This document shows positions 6,991 to 15,676 of a stretch of DNA of 64,000 bases, one piece after another (the stretch's first letter is position 1; every line of letters starts with the position of its first letter). The stretch is from positions 62,001-126,000 of the forward strand of contig NZ_JAGGPX010000007.1 of assembly GCF_018613575.1 (NCBI RefSeq). Direction: 5' to 3'. The notes under the pieces were generated by a model. The model was not told the origin of the DNA, did no database searches, and worked only from the letters and a program-made list of their open reading frames with translations. Position numbers and translations under genes: made by a program. The stretch is from Planococcus sp. ISL-110. Its GTDB lineage: Bacteria; Bacillota; Bacilli; Bacillales_A; Planococcaceae.

Positions 6991-8151
6991 TCACTCCTTT
7001 GTATAGGCGATTGTCCCTTTGCATATAGTCATTTGGACAGTGAAGTTTTCATCGAGGATTGCCACATCGGCGTCAGCACCTGCCTCTAGCTTACCTTTAT
7101 TCGCAAGACCCAGCTCTTTTGCCGCATTGGCGGAAGTCATCGCGACCAGCTCGTTCAGGCTGCATCCGGTAATTGATTGGATGTTCCTGACCGCACGGTC
7201 CATCGTCAAGACGCTGCCGGCCAAAGTTCCGTTGGCAAGCCGCGCATCCCTGTGGGTGACCTGCACATCCTTCCCGCCCAAATCATAAACACCCGGGGGC
7301 AGGCCTTTCGCGCGCATAGCGTCGGTGATAAGTAGTAGCCGTTCTGCGCCTTTTTGGCGGAAAGCCAGCTCGACTGAAGTGGGATGGCTGTGAATAAAAT
7401 CTACGATCACTTCCGCTGTTAAGCCCTCCTCCATCAAAGCCGCCCCCACAACGCCTGGATTGCGATGATGGAACGGGCTCATCTGGTTGTAGAGATGGGT
7501 CACATGGCTTGCGCCTGAACGGACAGCCGCCTGCACTTCCTCCAAGCTGGCGTCCGAATGGCCGATCGATGCGATCACGCCATCGCCTATCAGCCTTTTA
7601 ATGAACAACATTCCATTTTTTGTTTCGGGAGCGAGCGTCACCAGCCGGATTTGGCTGCCGCTCAGTTTTTGCCATTTGCGGAATAGTGGATAGGACGCTA
7701 CTGCAATGTGCTCAATCGGCTGCGCTCCTGCACGTTTGGATGAAATGAACGGACCTTCCAGGTGGACACCCAGCATTTCAGCCTGCCCCTCCTGCGCCTG
7801 AAATTTCTGGATGTTCTGCAGGGCCGCTGAAATGGCGTTGTCCGATTGCGTCATTGTTGTCGCCAAAAAACTGGTCGTTCCTTCTTTCGGCAAGGTACTG
7901 GCTAAGCTGTTCAATGCTTCCGGTGTCGCATCCATGACATCATGCCCTGCAGCACCGTGAATATGGACGTCAATAAACCCAGGGAACGCTGTCCAATTTT
8001 TGCAGGTTGCATCTATATGGATGTCTGCCTTGGAATCGATCTTTTCGGCAGCATGGCTTATTTTTCCATCCTCCACCAGAAGGTCTCCCACAAAACTTCT
8101 TTCGACAGCATCTGTAATAGTAATCCCCGAAATCAATATGCTCTTCTTCAT
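6991..8151 (-). CDS. nagA: N-acetylglucosamine-6-phosphate deacetylase
   Basis: Removes acetate from GlcNAc-6-phosphate, feeding NagB; also used in cell-wall amino sugar recycling. The protein has 386 residues, a standard size. An amidohydrolase TIM barrel is evident from PGFIDVHIHG (metal histidines), HLEGPF (metal Glu), IGHSDA, VTHLYNQMSPFHHR and LITDAM (catalytic Asp). The start ATG follows AAGGAG. It heads the surviving nagA-nagB pair. A terminator-like hairpin stands 18 nt upstream of its start, separating it from the transporter remnant. Confidence 0.95.
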   Translation of the reverse strand: MKKSILISGITITDAVERSFVGDLLVEDGKISHAAEKIDSKADIHIDATCKNWTAFPGFIDVHIHGAAGHDVMDATPEALNSLASTLPKEGTTSFLATTMTQSDNAISAALQNIQKFQAQEGQAEMLGVHLEGPFISSKRAGAQPIEHIAVASYPLFRKWQKLSGSQIRLVTLAPETKNGMLFIKRLIGDGVIASIGHSDASLEEVQAAVRSGASHVTHLYNQMSPFHHRNPGVVGAALMEEGLTAEVIVDFIHSHPTSVELAFRQKGAERLLLITDAMRAKGLPPGVYDLGGKDVQVTHRDARLANGTLAGSVLTMDRAVRNIQSITGCSLNELVAMTSANAAKELGLANKGKLEAGADADVAILDENFTVQMTICKGTIAYTKE

Positions 8152-8168
8152 TTTGACAACTCCTTGCG

Positions 8169-8206
8169 AAAAACCAGGAAGATCACGGATGGATGTTCCT
8201 GGTTTT
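8169..8206 (-). terminator. Terminator or attenuator ahead of nagA
   Basis: Perfect 11-bp stem AAAACCAGGAA / TTCCTGGTTTT with a 15-nt loop, ending in T on the minus strand, only about 18 nt before the nagA start. It probably ended the former PTS transporter transcript; if nagA is transcribed through it, it would attenuate. Confidence 0.7.
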
Positions 8207-8282
8207 CAGCTTTAATTATTCGACTTGCAGGATGGAAGCTATTGCTCGTTTCCGGAAGCCGTCTTTCATGACTGTAACTTTT

Positions 8283-8910
8283 TATTCGGTCAGATTGGTA
8301 AAAATAACGGGTGTTGTAACAGCAGGTGCATTGGCGTTCAGAAATTCCAAGTCAAGCTTCAGTAAGAACTGAATCTTTGACCGTCGTGCGCGGGCGCGTG
8401 GTGCAATAATCGACGGGGACGATATTAGCGGTTCCGCCCAGTTCTTCAATCATATTATACACTCTGACATCAACAGTTTTATTGCCGGAATCCGCATTTT
8501 CTGTACCTTCCTCATCCTCATCTTCACGGCTAGGCGTTTTCAAGTCCAGCTTGACGATCAGGAAGTAGAAGATGAACAAGTAACTGGCTCCGACAAACAG
8601 GATCATCGCCAAGAGGATCAGTGGATTGGTGGCCAGCCCATAGTCAATTGCTCCTGCAGAAAAGCCGAATCCGTGGTGGACATCTAGAACATAAGCGCCA
8701 ATCACCGAAACACCGGTCAATAATGCGTGGAAAACGTACAAAATAGGCGAAAGGAACATGAATGTAAACTCCATCAGTTCTGTGATTCCTGTCAAAAATG
8801 GCGTAACGGCGATACTGAAAAGCGTTCTGCCAACAACGGCTTTGCACTCTTTTTTAGCTGACACATACATGGCTAGACATGCAGCCGGCAAACCGAACAT
8901 CATAATTGAG
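8283..8910 (-). pseudogene. GlcNAc-type PTS transporter EIICB(A) remnant
   Basis: Sequence after the terminator at 8911 encodes the second half of a glucose/GlcNAc-type EIIC: IMMFGLPAACLAMYV, FLTGITELMEFTFMFLSP and HHGFGFSAGAIDYGLA. It then enters an EIIB start with a decayed VDYCTTRPR (normally DNCTTRLR around the phosphorylated Cys), and stops at TGA 8352. In the next frame the tail KLDLEFL...TTPVIFTNLTE resembles the end of an EIIA(Glc) domain, so most of EIIB and EIIA is deleted. The N-terminal half of EIIC is also gone. The apparent ATG at 8957 lies inside terminator DNA and is not a gene start. Confidence 0.85.
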
Positions 8911-8945
8911 AAAAAGCCGGACAGCCAAAGTTCTGCTGTCCGGCT
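8911..8945 (-). terminator. Strong terminator of the TRAP operon
   Basis: On the minus strand a perfect 11-bp stem AGCCGGACAGC / GCTGTCCGGCT with a 9-nt loop is followed by TTTTT. It begins 13 bp after the permease stop codon and runs straight into the truncated EIIC sequence, marking a recombination junction. Confidence 0.92.
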
Positions 8946-8957
8946 GATATGTCTCAT

Positions 8958-10985
8958 TTACGAGGCAGCAGCTGCGGTATTTTCTTTTTTGCTTTTTAAG
9001 AAATTGATGACGAAAATGCCGAGCACAATGGTCAAGCCGATAATATCCGTCAAGGTTTCCGGAACGATCAGCATCAGCGCTCCCGCTCCAAGCACAATGC
9101 GGAACAGCATATTGAGCTTGGTCTGGAAATAGCCTTCTGCAGACGCGCTAAGCCCGATGATGCCGATGATGGCTGTGACGGTAATTGAAAGGATTTCCCA
9201 TATCGGCGGCAAGGCGAACTCGGTGGCATTGACCGCGATATCTGTTGTGTCGATCATCAGCATCGCTGGATTATAAACAAACAGATACGGGATAATGAAA
9301 CCGGCGATCGACAGGCGCAGCGCGTTCAAGCCGGTCTTCATCGGATCGCCTCCGGATATGCCGGCTCCGGCAAACGCAGCGAGCGCAACCGGCGGCGTGA
9401 TATTGGCAAAAATCCCGAAATAGAAGACAAACAGATGCGCAACCAGAACCGGAATGCCGAATTCAGCAAGTGCCGGCGCTGTCATTGTTGCAGTGATGAT
9501 ATAAGCTGGGATGGAAGGCAAGCCCATTCCCAGAACAATCGATGCCAGCATCGTCAGGAACAAGGTCCAGAACAGCGATCCTGCACCAAAGCTTGTAATC
9601 GCTGAAGTCATGACGGTACCAAAGCTTGTCAGGCTGACCACACCGATGATGATGCCGACGACCGCACAGGCGATCATGACGGACAAGGATTGGCGTGCAC
9701 CATTTTCCATCGCTTCCAGAATATCTTTAAAGCCCATACGCGTTGATTTTCTGAATCCTGCCACGACGACAGTCAGAACGATGGTATAAAATGCAGCATA
9801 GGCGATTGGCATGCCTGTGTAAAGCATGAAGACCAGGCCGACAATCGGCAGCAACAAATGGCCTTTTTCTTTCAGCACTTCTTTGGTTCTCGGCAGATCC
9901 GCTTTCGGAATGCCTTTTAAGTTTTCTTTGCCGGCACGGAAATGCACCTGCATGATGACACCCAGGAAATACAGCACCGCCGGCAATAAAGCCGCAAGGG
10001 CAATTGTGCCATAAGCGATCCCTGTCGTTTCTGCCATGATGAATGCGCTCGCCCCCATAATCGGCGGCAAAATCTGCCCGCCCACGGAGGCACTTGCTTC
10101 TACGGCGCCGGCAAAGTTTTTATTGTAGCCGATTTTCTTCATCAAAGGAATGGTGAAAGCACCGGTTCCGACGACATTGGCGATCGCCGAACCATTGATG
10201 CTGCCCATAAACCCGCTGGAAATGACCGCCACTTTGGCAGGTCCTCCCTGCTTGCTGCCCGCTAAGGCCATGGCCAGGTCATTAAATAATTGGCCCATCC
10301 CCGATTTGGCCAAAAATGCGCCAAACAGGATGAACAGGAAGATGAACTGCAACGAGGCAGAAATGGCCGTCGAATACAGCCCTTCAGTCTTCAGATAGAG
10401 CTGGCCGAAAATATCGCCAAGGTCGAATGGCCGCGTCATCAGCATATCCGGCATCCAGACAAAATGGCTGATGAATGGATAAGCTAAAAACACCAGTGCC
10501 AGTATCGGCAGGATGATGCCGGTTACGCGCCGTGCCGCTTCAAGTACCAGCACAACCGTCAGAATGGCAAAAATGATATCCATCGTATTCGGGATTCCGC
10601 CGCGCGTCGTCATGATGTCATTGTATTCGTACATCAAATACCCGGCGGTTCCAAGGCTGAAGATAAACAAAATCCAGTCGTAGAACGGGATTTTCGTGCG
10701 ATCCTGCTTTTTGAATGTGGGATAGACCAGGAATACCAGCCCCATCCCGACGGCTACGTGGATGGAACGTGCCTGGAGGGCTGGAAGCGGATTGAACGTT
10801 ACATATAGATGGTAAACTGAATAGGCGATGGCAATCGCTGAAATCAGAAATACCAATTTGCGGTTTTTAAATTTGCGGACTTTGGCATCTGTATCGTACT
10901 TTTCCAGCACTTCCTGGCTGAGGGTTTTGTCTTCTTCATGGGCTGAGACGCTTTCAACATCCAAATCCCGGTTGTCTTTTGTCAT
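8958..10985 (-). CDS. TRAP transporter fused permease (4TM/12TM)
   Basis: Integral membrane protein of about 675 residues that fuses the small (DctQ-like) and large (DctM-like) TRAP subunits, as usual for TAXI-type TRAP systems. Many hydrophobic segments are visible. Conserved DctM-type elements include GSINGSAIANVVGTGAFTIP, VGGQILPPIMGA, GMGLPSIPAYI and FANITPPVALAAFA. It drives sodium-coupled uptake of a substrate bound by the TAXI protein, probably a carboxylate or amino acid. The ATG at 10985 is preceded by AAGGGGGAA and overlaps the upstream stop as ATGA, implying coupled translation. The substrate cannot be read from sequence. Confidence 0.92.
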   Translation of the reverse strand: MTKDNRDLDVESVSAHEEDKTLSQEVLEKYDTDAKVRKFKNRKLVFLISAIAIAYSVYHLYVTFNPLPALQARSIHVAVGMGLVFLVYPTFKKQDRTKIPFYDWILFIFSLGTAGYLMYEYNDIMTTRGGIPNTMDIIFAILTVVLVLEAARRVTGIILPILALVFLAYPFISHFVWMPDMLMTRPFDLGDIFGQLYLKTEGLYSTAISASLQFIFLFILFGAFLAKSGMGQLFNDLAMALAGSKQGGPAKVAVISSGFMGSINGSAIANVVGTGAFTIPLMKKIGYNKNFAGAVEASASVGGQILPPIMGASAFIMAETTGIAYGTIALAALLPAVLYFLGVIMQVHFRAGKENLKGIPKADLPRTKEVLKEKGHLLLPIVGLVFMLYTGMPIAYAAFYTIVLTVVVAGFRKSTRMGFKDILEAMENGARQSLSVMIACAVVGIIIGVVSLTSFGTVMTSAITSFGAGSLFWTLFLTMLASIVLGMGLPSIPAYIITATMTAPALAEFGIPVLVAHLFVFYFGIFANITPPVALAAFAGAGISGGDPMKTGLNALRLSIAGFIIPYLFVYNPAMLMIDTTDIAVNATEFALPPIWEILSITVTAIIGIIGLSASAEGYFQTKLNMLFRIVLGAGALMLIVPETLTDIIGLTIVLGIFVINFLKSKKENTAAAAS

Positions 10986-11446
10986 AGTTTGTTCCCCCTT
11001 ACATAATCCCAAAGATCAATAAATTCAATCGTGATCGTTACCGGTTCATAGTCCCCCGTATATTGGTACAACGGAATTTCCTTGTCCGACGTCTTGATCG
11101 TCGTTTGCGCATTTCGGGATACAGTCAAGTTCATATCGGCAAAAGAGCGCCCGATTTTCATATGGACATAGCCGTCTTCTGACGAAATGATTTCGCCATC
11201 AGAAGGCACACCCGCACCATAAGTTTTGAACTTCGTTTCCGTCAGCAGCAGTTTGTTTCCGTCCTGCTCATAAAACTCCAGCCATTCCTCTTTTTCGACT
11301 GAATGAATCCATTGCAGAGTAAAGCTTTTTTCCTTCAAATAATAGCGCTCTTCCCCGAAATCAAATTGCACAACCGGGATTCGCCAAAGCAGGAAAAAAA
11401 GGAGCACAATCAAACATGCTCCTCCGACCAAAACTTTATTGCTCAT
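10982..11446 (-). CDS. DUF1850 domain protein (TRAP accessory)
   Basis: Protein of 154 residues with one N-terminal membrane anchor (about 5-22) and an extracellular domain with WIHSVEKEEWLEFYE, the characteristic S-V-x-x-x-x-W motif of DUF1850 proteins. These are found almost only between the TAXI binding protein and the fused TRAP permease, as here. Its function is not established. Its start overlaps the end of the upstream gene by 11 bp, and its stop overlaps the permease ATG, so the three genes are a tight operon. Confidence 0.88.
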   Translation of the reverse strand: MSNKVLVGGACLIVLLFFLLWRIPVVQFDFGEERYYLKEKSFTLQWIHSVEKEEWLEFYEQDGNKLLLTETKFKTYGAGVPSDGEIISSEDGYVHMKIGRSFADMNLTVSRNAQTTIKTSDKEIPLYQYTGDYEPVTITIEFIDLWDYVRGNKL

Positions 11447-12425
11447 CGTAATAACGCTGTGCCCCCGGATGCAATGGTGCTACTAAGCCTTCCTGTGCAG
11501 CTTCCAATGTAATGTCGGCGGCTGCCTGGTGGGAGTTCTCCAGAGTATCCAGATTTTCAAAGAAGGTTTTGGTTAATTTGTAGACATCGTCTTCGCTCAT
11601 ATCCGAGTGGACCACCAATGCGTTCATGATGGCCGCAGTTGGAATGGCTTCTTCATTGCCGTAAGTTCCGGCTGGAATTTCAAGTGGGATAAAGTAGGAC
11701 TGATCTGCCGCTACACGCTCAACATCTTCCGGTGCAATGGAAACCATTCGGATATCCAGTGTTTCAGACAGTTCCAGAAGCGATGCGTTCGGCAAACCGC
11801 TTGTCAGGAAAGCCGCGTCAATCTGTCCGGCACGCAGGCCGTCAGCCGCTTCCGCATAGCCCAGATAATCCACGTCGATGTCATCATATGTGATGCCGTA
11901 GCCTTCAAGTAACGTACGCGCATTCACTTCTACACCGGAGTTCTGGTCACCTACTGCGATTCGCTTGCCACGCAGGTCTTCAAAAGTTTCAATGCCCGAG
12001 TCCGCTGTGGTGACGATTTGCACATAGTTTGGATATAAGGCAGCAATTTGGCTGATTTTGTCTGTCGGCTCGGTAAAGCCTTCAGCTCCTTCAACCGCCT
12101 GGCTGACAACATCGCTCATGGTGAAGGCCATTTCAATTTTGTCTTCTTTGATCAAGTTGACGTTCTCAACTGACGCGCCTGTTGTCTGGGTTCTTGAATT
12201 GACGTCGTATTCCGTGCTGTAGGTCTCAGCCAGCGTCGAGCCGATGATATTATAAGGGCCGGATGCTCCACCTGTAGCGATCGTCACAATATTCGTTTCC
12301 AGTCCAGCGGTTTCTTCTCCACCGCCTTCTGCAGGGTCCGTAGTGACATTATCTTCTCCACAAGCTGCTAAAACCATGCTTCCAGCTACTATTACAGAGA
12401 AAGCGCTTACTTTCATTTTTTTCAT
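11436..12425 (-). CDS. TAXI-family TRAP solute-binding lipoprotein
   Basis: Extracytoplasmic receptor of 329 residues with a signal peptide and lipobox LAAC (C22). The family signature is present: IATGGASGPYNIIGSTLAE at the start of the mature domain, AFTMSDVVSQA, and LRGKRIAVGDQNSGVEVNARTLL. It captures the substrate for the fused permease encoded two genes downstream. The ATG at 12425 is chosen for the AGGGGG site and signal peptide; an in-frame upstream ATG adds 16 unlikely residues. A TATAAT-type -10 lies about 26 bp upstream of the start. Confidence 0.92.
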   Translation of the reverse strand: MKKMKVSAFSVIVAGSMVLAACGEDNVTTDPAEGGGEETAGLETNIVTIATGGASGPYNIIGSTLAETYSTEYDVNSRTQTTGASVENVNLIKEDKIEMAFTMSDVVSQAVEGAEGFTEPTDKISQIAALYPNYVQIVTTADSGIETFEDLRGKRIAVGDQNSGVEVNARTLLEGYGITYDDIDVDYLGYAEAADGLRAGQIDAAFLTSGLPNASLLELSETLDIRMVSIAPEDVERVAADQSYFIPLEIPAGTYGNEEAIPTAAIMNALVVHSDMSEDDVYKLTKTFFENLDTLENSHQAAADITLEAAQEGLVAPLHPGAQRYYDEQ

Positions 12426-12653
12426 CTCTCTACCCCCTAGGTTTTTTCTCATTATACCGAAAATATACAGCAATTAATAGGAAATATTCATTTATTTCTG
12501 ATTAAATAAACATTTACGGTTCATTATACATAGATAACTTTGGCATAAATCAATTATCAATTGCTTTTTTCGTCATGCATAGTTTTGTTGACAGTGCGTC
12601 GAAACAGGCATAAAGTAGGCTCATATTTCAGTTCAATAGATGAAGAAGTGTCC

Positions 12654-12898
12654 ATGTATGCGTTCCAGGGGAAAAAGCGAATATCCATTTTTCCGCCGTT
12701 GGTGATTTCGAGAAGTTTTCTTTTTATGATTATGGCAGTTACTTTTTTATTGAAGCTGCCGTTTGCGACAACGCAGCCCATTTACTGGACCGATGCCTTG
12801 TTCACCGCCACATCGGGCCATTGACATTGTTCTTTATCTTAATGAAGCCCCGCAAAGAAAATTATCGGTATCCGTACGATATGGCGTTCACCGGCTGA
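12654..12898 (+). pseudogene. KtrB/TrkH potassium transporter with internal deletion
   Basis: The first 56 codons match the N-terminus of KtrB (FPPLVISRSFLF..., then LLKLPFATTQP and WTDALFTATS), ending at TGA 12822. Shifting frame at the same place, the DNA reads GPLTLFFILMKPRKENYRYP and ends MAFTG-stop at 12898, matching the KtrB C-terminus (GPLT... and ...RYP...FTG). About 380 central codons, covering all pore loops, are missing. The remnant is therefore the two ends of the gene joined out of frame at about 12814-12820. Its own terminator survives. Confidence 0.88.
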
Positions 12899-12907
12899 AG
12901 ACAAAAA

Positions 12908-12948
12908 CAGCGCAGTTCCTGGAAATCTGGAGCTGCGCTGTTTTTCTT
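12908..12948 (+). terminator. Terminator of the ktrB remnant
   Basis: 12-bp stem CAGCGCAGTTCC / GGAGCTGCGCTG (one wobble pair) followed by TTTTTCTTTC. Confidence 0.85.
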
Positions 12949-13048
12949 TCTATTACTGTGCACCTTTCACATGCATATTCAGCTAAGTTCCACGGCTGGG
13001 TCAAGACAGCCCATTGCACAAGTCTTGTTCAGTTCACTGCCCCACATC

Positions 13049-13079
13049 AAAAAAAGCGCTCAACCAAAGTTGAGCGCTT
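13049..13079 (-). terminator. Terminator of the flavin oxidoreductase gene
   Basis: Perfect 11-bp stem AAGCGCTCAAC / GTTGAGCGCTT with a CAAA loop and a T run on the minus strand, 6 bp after the stop codon. Confidence 0.9.
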
Positions 13080-13084
13080 CTATA

Positions 13085-14209
13085 TTACTTGTCCGAAACT
13101 TTAACCATGCCGTATGAAGTGATGAGGTGCCACATGTTTTGCGGGATGTCTAATTTTCCGACCATTGCCGGTGTGACGACAGGATGGATTTCCTGTTCTT
13201 TCCCCTGCTTCACTTTTTCCGTCCATTCAGGATCGATCAGCGCCTGGCGTCCGATGACCACGATGTCCGCACCTTCTGCCAAAGCCGTTAATGCGTCTTC
13301 CGGTGTTTTCACACTGCCGACTGCGACAAAAGCAACGCGGCCGTTGATGTGGTCTGCTAAGGTACGGACAATGCTGTCGCCCTGCTCTGCGCCTTTTGGT
13401 GCTTTCATAACCTCCATCAGCGAAACGTGGATGTAATGGATGCCGCGTTGGATCAATTCTTCCACCAATACTTTGGTTTCTTCTATTGTATAGCCGACTG
13501 AGGTTTCATTGTTTTCTTCCGGTGACAGGCGGTAGCCGACGATAAATTGCTCATCCGCATATTCCACGACAGTGTCCTGAACTTTTTTCAGGACCGCCAG
13601 TGGAAATTTCAAACGATTTTGCAGGCTGCCTCCCCATTGGTCCTGGCGTTGGTTCGTTGTCGAAGAAACAAATTGCTGAAGCAAGTACGTATTGGCACCG
13701 TGGATTTCCACGCCGTCAAAGCCCGCTTTGATCGCTCTTTTGGTCGTTTCGCCAAAATCTTCGATGATTGCTTCAATTTCAGTTTGCGTTAATTCGCGAG
13801 GTGTCGGTTTGCCTGCTTCACCTGGTACCGCGCTTGGAGCCACTGTTTCATTGGCTTTGATCAATGCAGGCTGCCCTTGGCGTCCGCCGTGCTGGATCTG
13901 CAGGATTGCTTTGCTGCCTTTTGATTTCATTTCTTTAGCCATTTGAGTCAGGCGTGGAATGGCACTGTCGTCAAAGCCGATAAACTGGTTCGGGAAGGCG
14001 ATGCCGTTTTCTGAAACTGCGATGCACGCCGAGATGTACAGGCTGCCGAGGCCCGCTCGTCGGTTGTAATACGTCAATTCTTCATCCGAAACGGTGCCGT
14101 CTTCATTTCCTGAATACGTCGTCATGGGTGCAACACCCAGGCGATCGTTCAACACGATGCCATTCGGCAATGTGATTTCTTCAAACAACTCTTTATATAA
14201 TGGATTCAC
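13085..14209 (-). CDS. Old yellow enzyme family NADH-dependent flavin oxidoreductase
   Basis: FMN-containing TIM-barrel oxidoreductase of 374 residues, similar in size to the YqiG class. Features: GVAPMTTYSG at the start of the barrel, ILQIQHGGRQ, GFDGVEIHGANTYLLQQF (substrate His/Asn pair), QWGGSLQNRLKFPL, and VAVGSVKTPEDALTAL with IGRQALIDPEW (FMN phosphate site). It reduces activated alkenes or other electrophiles; the natural substrate is unknown. The frame is open 80 codons further upstream, but the GTG at 14209 has an AGAGG site 7 nt away and gives the family's normal N-terminus (NPLYKELFEE). It is divergent from a quinone-reductase-like gene, suggesting a shared electrophile response. 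Confidence 0.9.
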   Translation of the reverse strand: MNPLYKELFEEITLPNGIVLNDRLGVAPMTTYSGNEDGTVSDEELTYYNRRAGLGSLYISACIAVSENGIAFPNQFIGFDDSAIPRLTQMAKEMKSKGSKAILQIQHGGRQGQPALIKANETVAPSAVPGEAGKPTPRELTQTEIEAIIEDFGETTKRAIKAGFDGVEIHGANTYLLQQFVSSTTNQRQDQWGGSLQNRLKFPLAVLKKVQDTVVEYADEQFIVGYRLSPEENNETSVGYTIEETKVLVEELIQRGIHYIHVSLMEVMKAPKGAEQGDSIVRTLADHINGRVAFVAVGSVKTPEDALTALAEGADIVVIGRQALIDPEWTEKVKQGKEQEIHPVVTPAMVGKLDIPQNMWHLITSYGMVKVSDK

Positions 14210-14391
14210 TAGACTTCCTCTTTTCTGCAATCTGGTTTCTTCCGAAAGACTTCGGTATTTCAAAATAGCATATGGATTTTCAGGAATCAAGAATACACGC
14301 TCGCCCGCTTTTTCCAGTACATTATTTTTGACCACCTCCAATTCGAATGGTAAGCTTTTCATCGAATTCGTATAAATAGGAGGAATTTTCC

Positions 14392-15420
14392 ATGACAGCT
14401 CAAACAAATAAAGAAATTCATTTGGCCAATCGCCCCGAAGGCATGCCAACCAATGATGATTTTAAATTTGTCGAAAAAGAAATTCCTGTACCCGGCAAAA
14501 ACGAAGTGCTATTAAAGACCCTTTACCTTTCCGTAGATCCATATATGCGCGGACGGATGAGAGATGTAAAATCATATATCCAGCCATTCGAATTAAATAA
14601 AGTGCTGGTCGGCGGCGTCCTTGCCGAAGTGATCGAATCCCATTCGGATTTTTTCAAACAAGGCGATATCGTCAATGGCAACCTTAACTGGGCTGAGTAC
14701 ACGGTGGCTAACCCTGAGAAACTGCAAAAAGTAGACCCAACTGCAGCACCGATCACTGCGCGCCTCAGCGTCCTTGGTTTGACAGGCTTAACTGCTTACT
14801 TCGGCTTGCTGGACATCGGCAAACCGCAGCCAGGTGAAACGGTTGTCGTTTCAGGCGCAGCAGGAGCTGTCGGTTCGATTGTCGGCCAAATTGCCAAACT
14901 CAAAGGAGCGCGCGCTGTCGGCATCGCCGGTTCTGATGACAAAGTTGATTACCTGATCAATGAACTTGGCTTTGACGCAGCCGTCAATTACAAAAAAGAC
15001 AGCTTCAAGGACGATTTGATCAAAGCTCTTCCTGACGGCGTCGACGTTTATTTTGACAATGTCGGCGGAGACATTTCCGACGCAGTCATCAACGAACTGA
15101 ACAACAATGCCCGCATTTCATTGTGCGGTTCGATTTCTTCCTACAATTCACCAGGCAAAGACGTCGGCCCCCGCATGCAATGGAAATTCATCAAAACCAG
15201 CTCGATGATGAAAGGCTTCACGCTCGGCGACTACGCAAAAGACTTTACAACAGGCGCTGCGGCATTAACGCAATGGCTGCAGGAAGGTAAATTGAAATAC
15301 GACGAAACGATTGTTGAAGGCTTTGAAAACACGCCGGAAGCTTTCCTTGGACTATTCAAAGGCACCAACCTCGGCAAGCAATTGGTAAAAGTCGCCGACC
15401 CTGAGTTCGCAAAACTGTAA
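14392..15420 (+). CDS. NADP-dependent medium-chain oxidoreductase (YfmJ/CurA-like)
   Basis: Zinc-free medium-chain dehydrogenase/reductase of 342 residues in the leukotriene-B4 dehydrogenase / curcumin reductase group. The N-terminus has LANRPEGMPT and YLSVDPYMRGRM. The Rossmann fold carries VVSGAAGAVGSIVGQIAKLKG for NADP(H), and YFDNVGGD follows. It reduces alpha,beta-unsaturated carbonyl compounds in the cytosol. The start ATG follows AGGAGG. It is divergent from the old yellow enzyme gene, which acts on similar electrophilic alkenes, and ends in a strong terminator. Confidence 0.92.
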   Translation: MTAQTNKEIHLANRPEGMPTNDDFKFVEKEIPVPGKNEVLLKTLYLSVDPYMRGRMRDVKSYIQPFELNKVLVGGVLAEVIESHSDFFKQGDIVNGNLNWAEYTVANPEKLQKVDPTAAPITARLSVLGLTGLTAYFGLLDIGKPQPGETVVVSGAAGAVGSIVGQIAKLKGARAVGIAGSDDKVDYLINELGFDAAVNYKKDSFKDDLIKALPDGVDVYFDNVGGDISDAVINELNNNARISLCGSISSYNSPGKDVGPRMQWKFIKTSSMMKGFTLGDYAKDFTTGAAALTQWLQEGKLKYDETIVEGFENTPEAFLGLFKGTNLGKQLVKVADPEFAKL

Positions 15421-15427
15421 AACAATG

Positions 15428-15455
15428 AAAAAGCCGCCTCTTTGGGCGGCTTTTT
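15428..15455. terminator. Bidirectional intrinsic terminator
   Basis: 11-bp stem AAAAAGCCGCC / GGCGGCTTTTT with a 6-nt loop, 8 bp after the medium-chain reductase stop. A and T runs on both sides allow it to act on both strands. Confidence 0.9.
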
Positions 15456-15459
15456 CCAT

Positions 15460-15648
15460 TTAATTGGCGATACTGTCCGGAATGGGTTTAGACTTAAAAG
15501 TGGACACGACCAAACGTGGGATAGAGAATAAAATCTCCACAATCTCGACAAAAAAGTCAATCACGTCAAAAATCCATCTGCGGTCTTTCTTCTCCTTCGT
15601 TTTCGTCTCGATTTCTATCTGCCATCTCCGTCTCTACTGCTTTTTCAC
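15460..15648 (-). pseudogene. Small hypothetical ORF interrupted by a stop
   Basis: From GTG 15648 the frame reads VKKQ, then TAG, then 57 codons ending at TAA 15460. The later part is coherent: a basic KTKEKKDRRW segment, an acidic/hydrophobic IFDVIDFFVEIVEILFSIP helix, then a short tail. It ends 4 bp before the bidirectional terminator. A small membrane-associated protein gene with one nonsense mutation would fit, or a short ORF with an unrecognised start downstream of the TAG. No family is recognised. Confidence 0.35.
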
Positions 15649-15676
15649 TCCATGCGCAGTATCACCTGAAATGGTT

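Noticed and set aside
8911-8957. N-terminal 15 residues of the EIIC ORF
   Set aside because: This DNA is the TRAP operon terminator; the residues do not match the family.
14210-14449. N-terminal extension of the old yellow enzyme
   Set aside because: Family members start at the GTG 14209 region, which has a ribosome site; the upstream part overlaps the divergent promoter.
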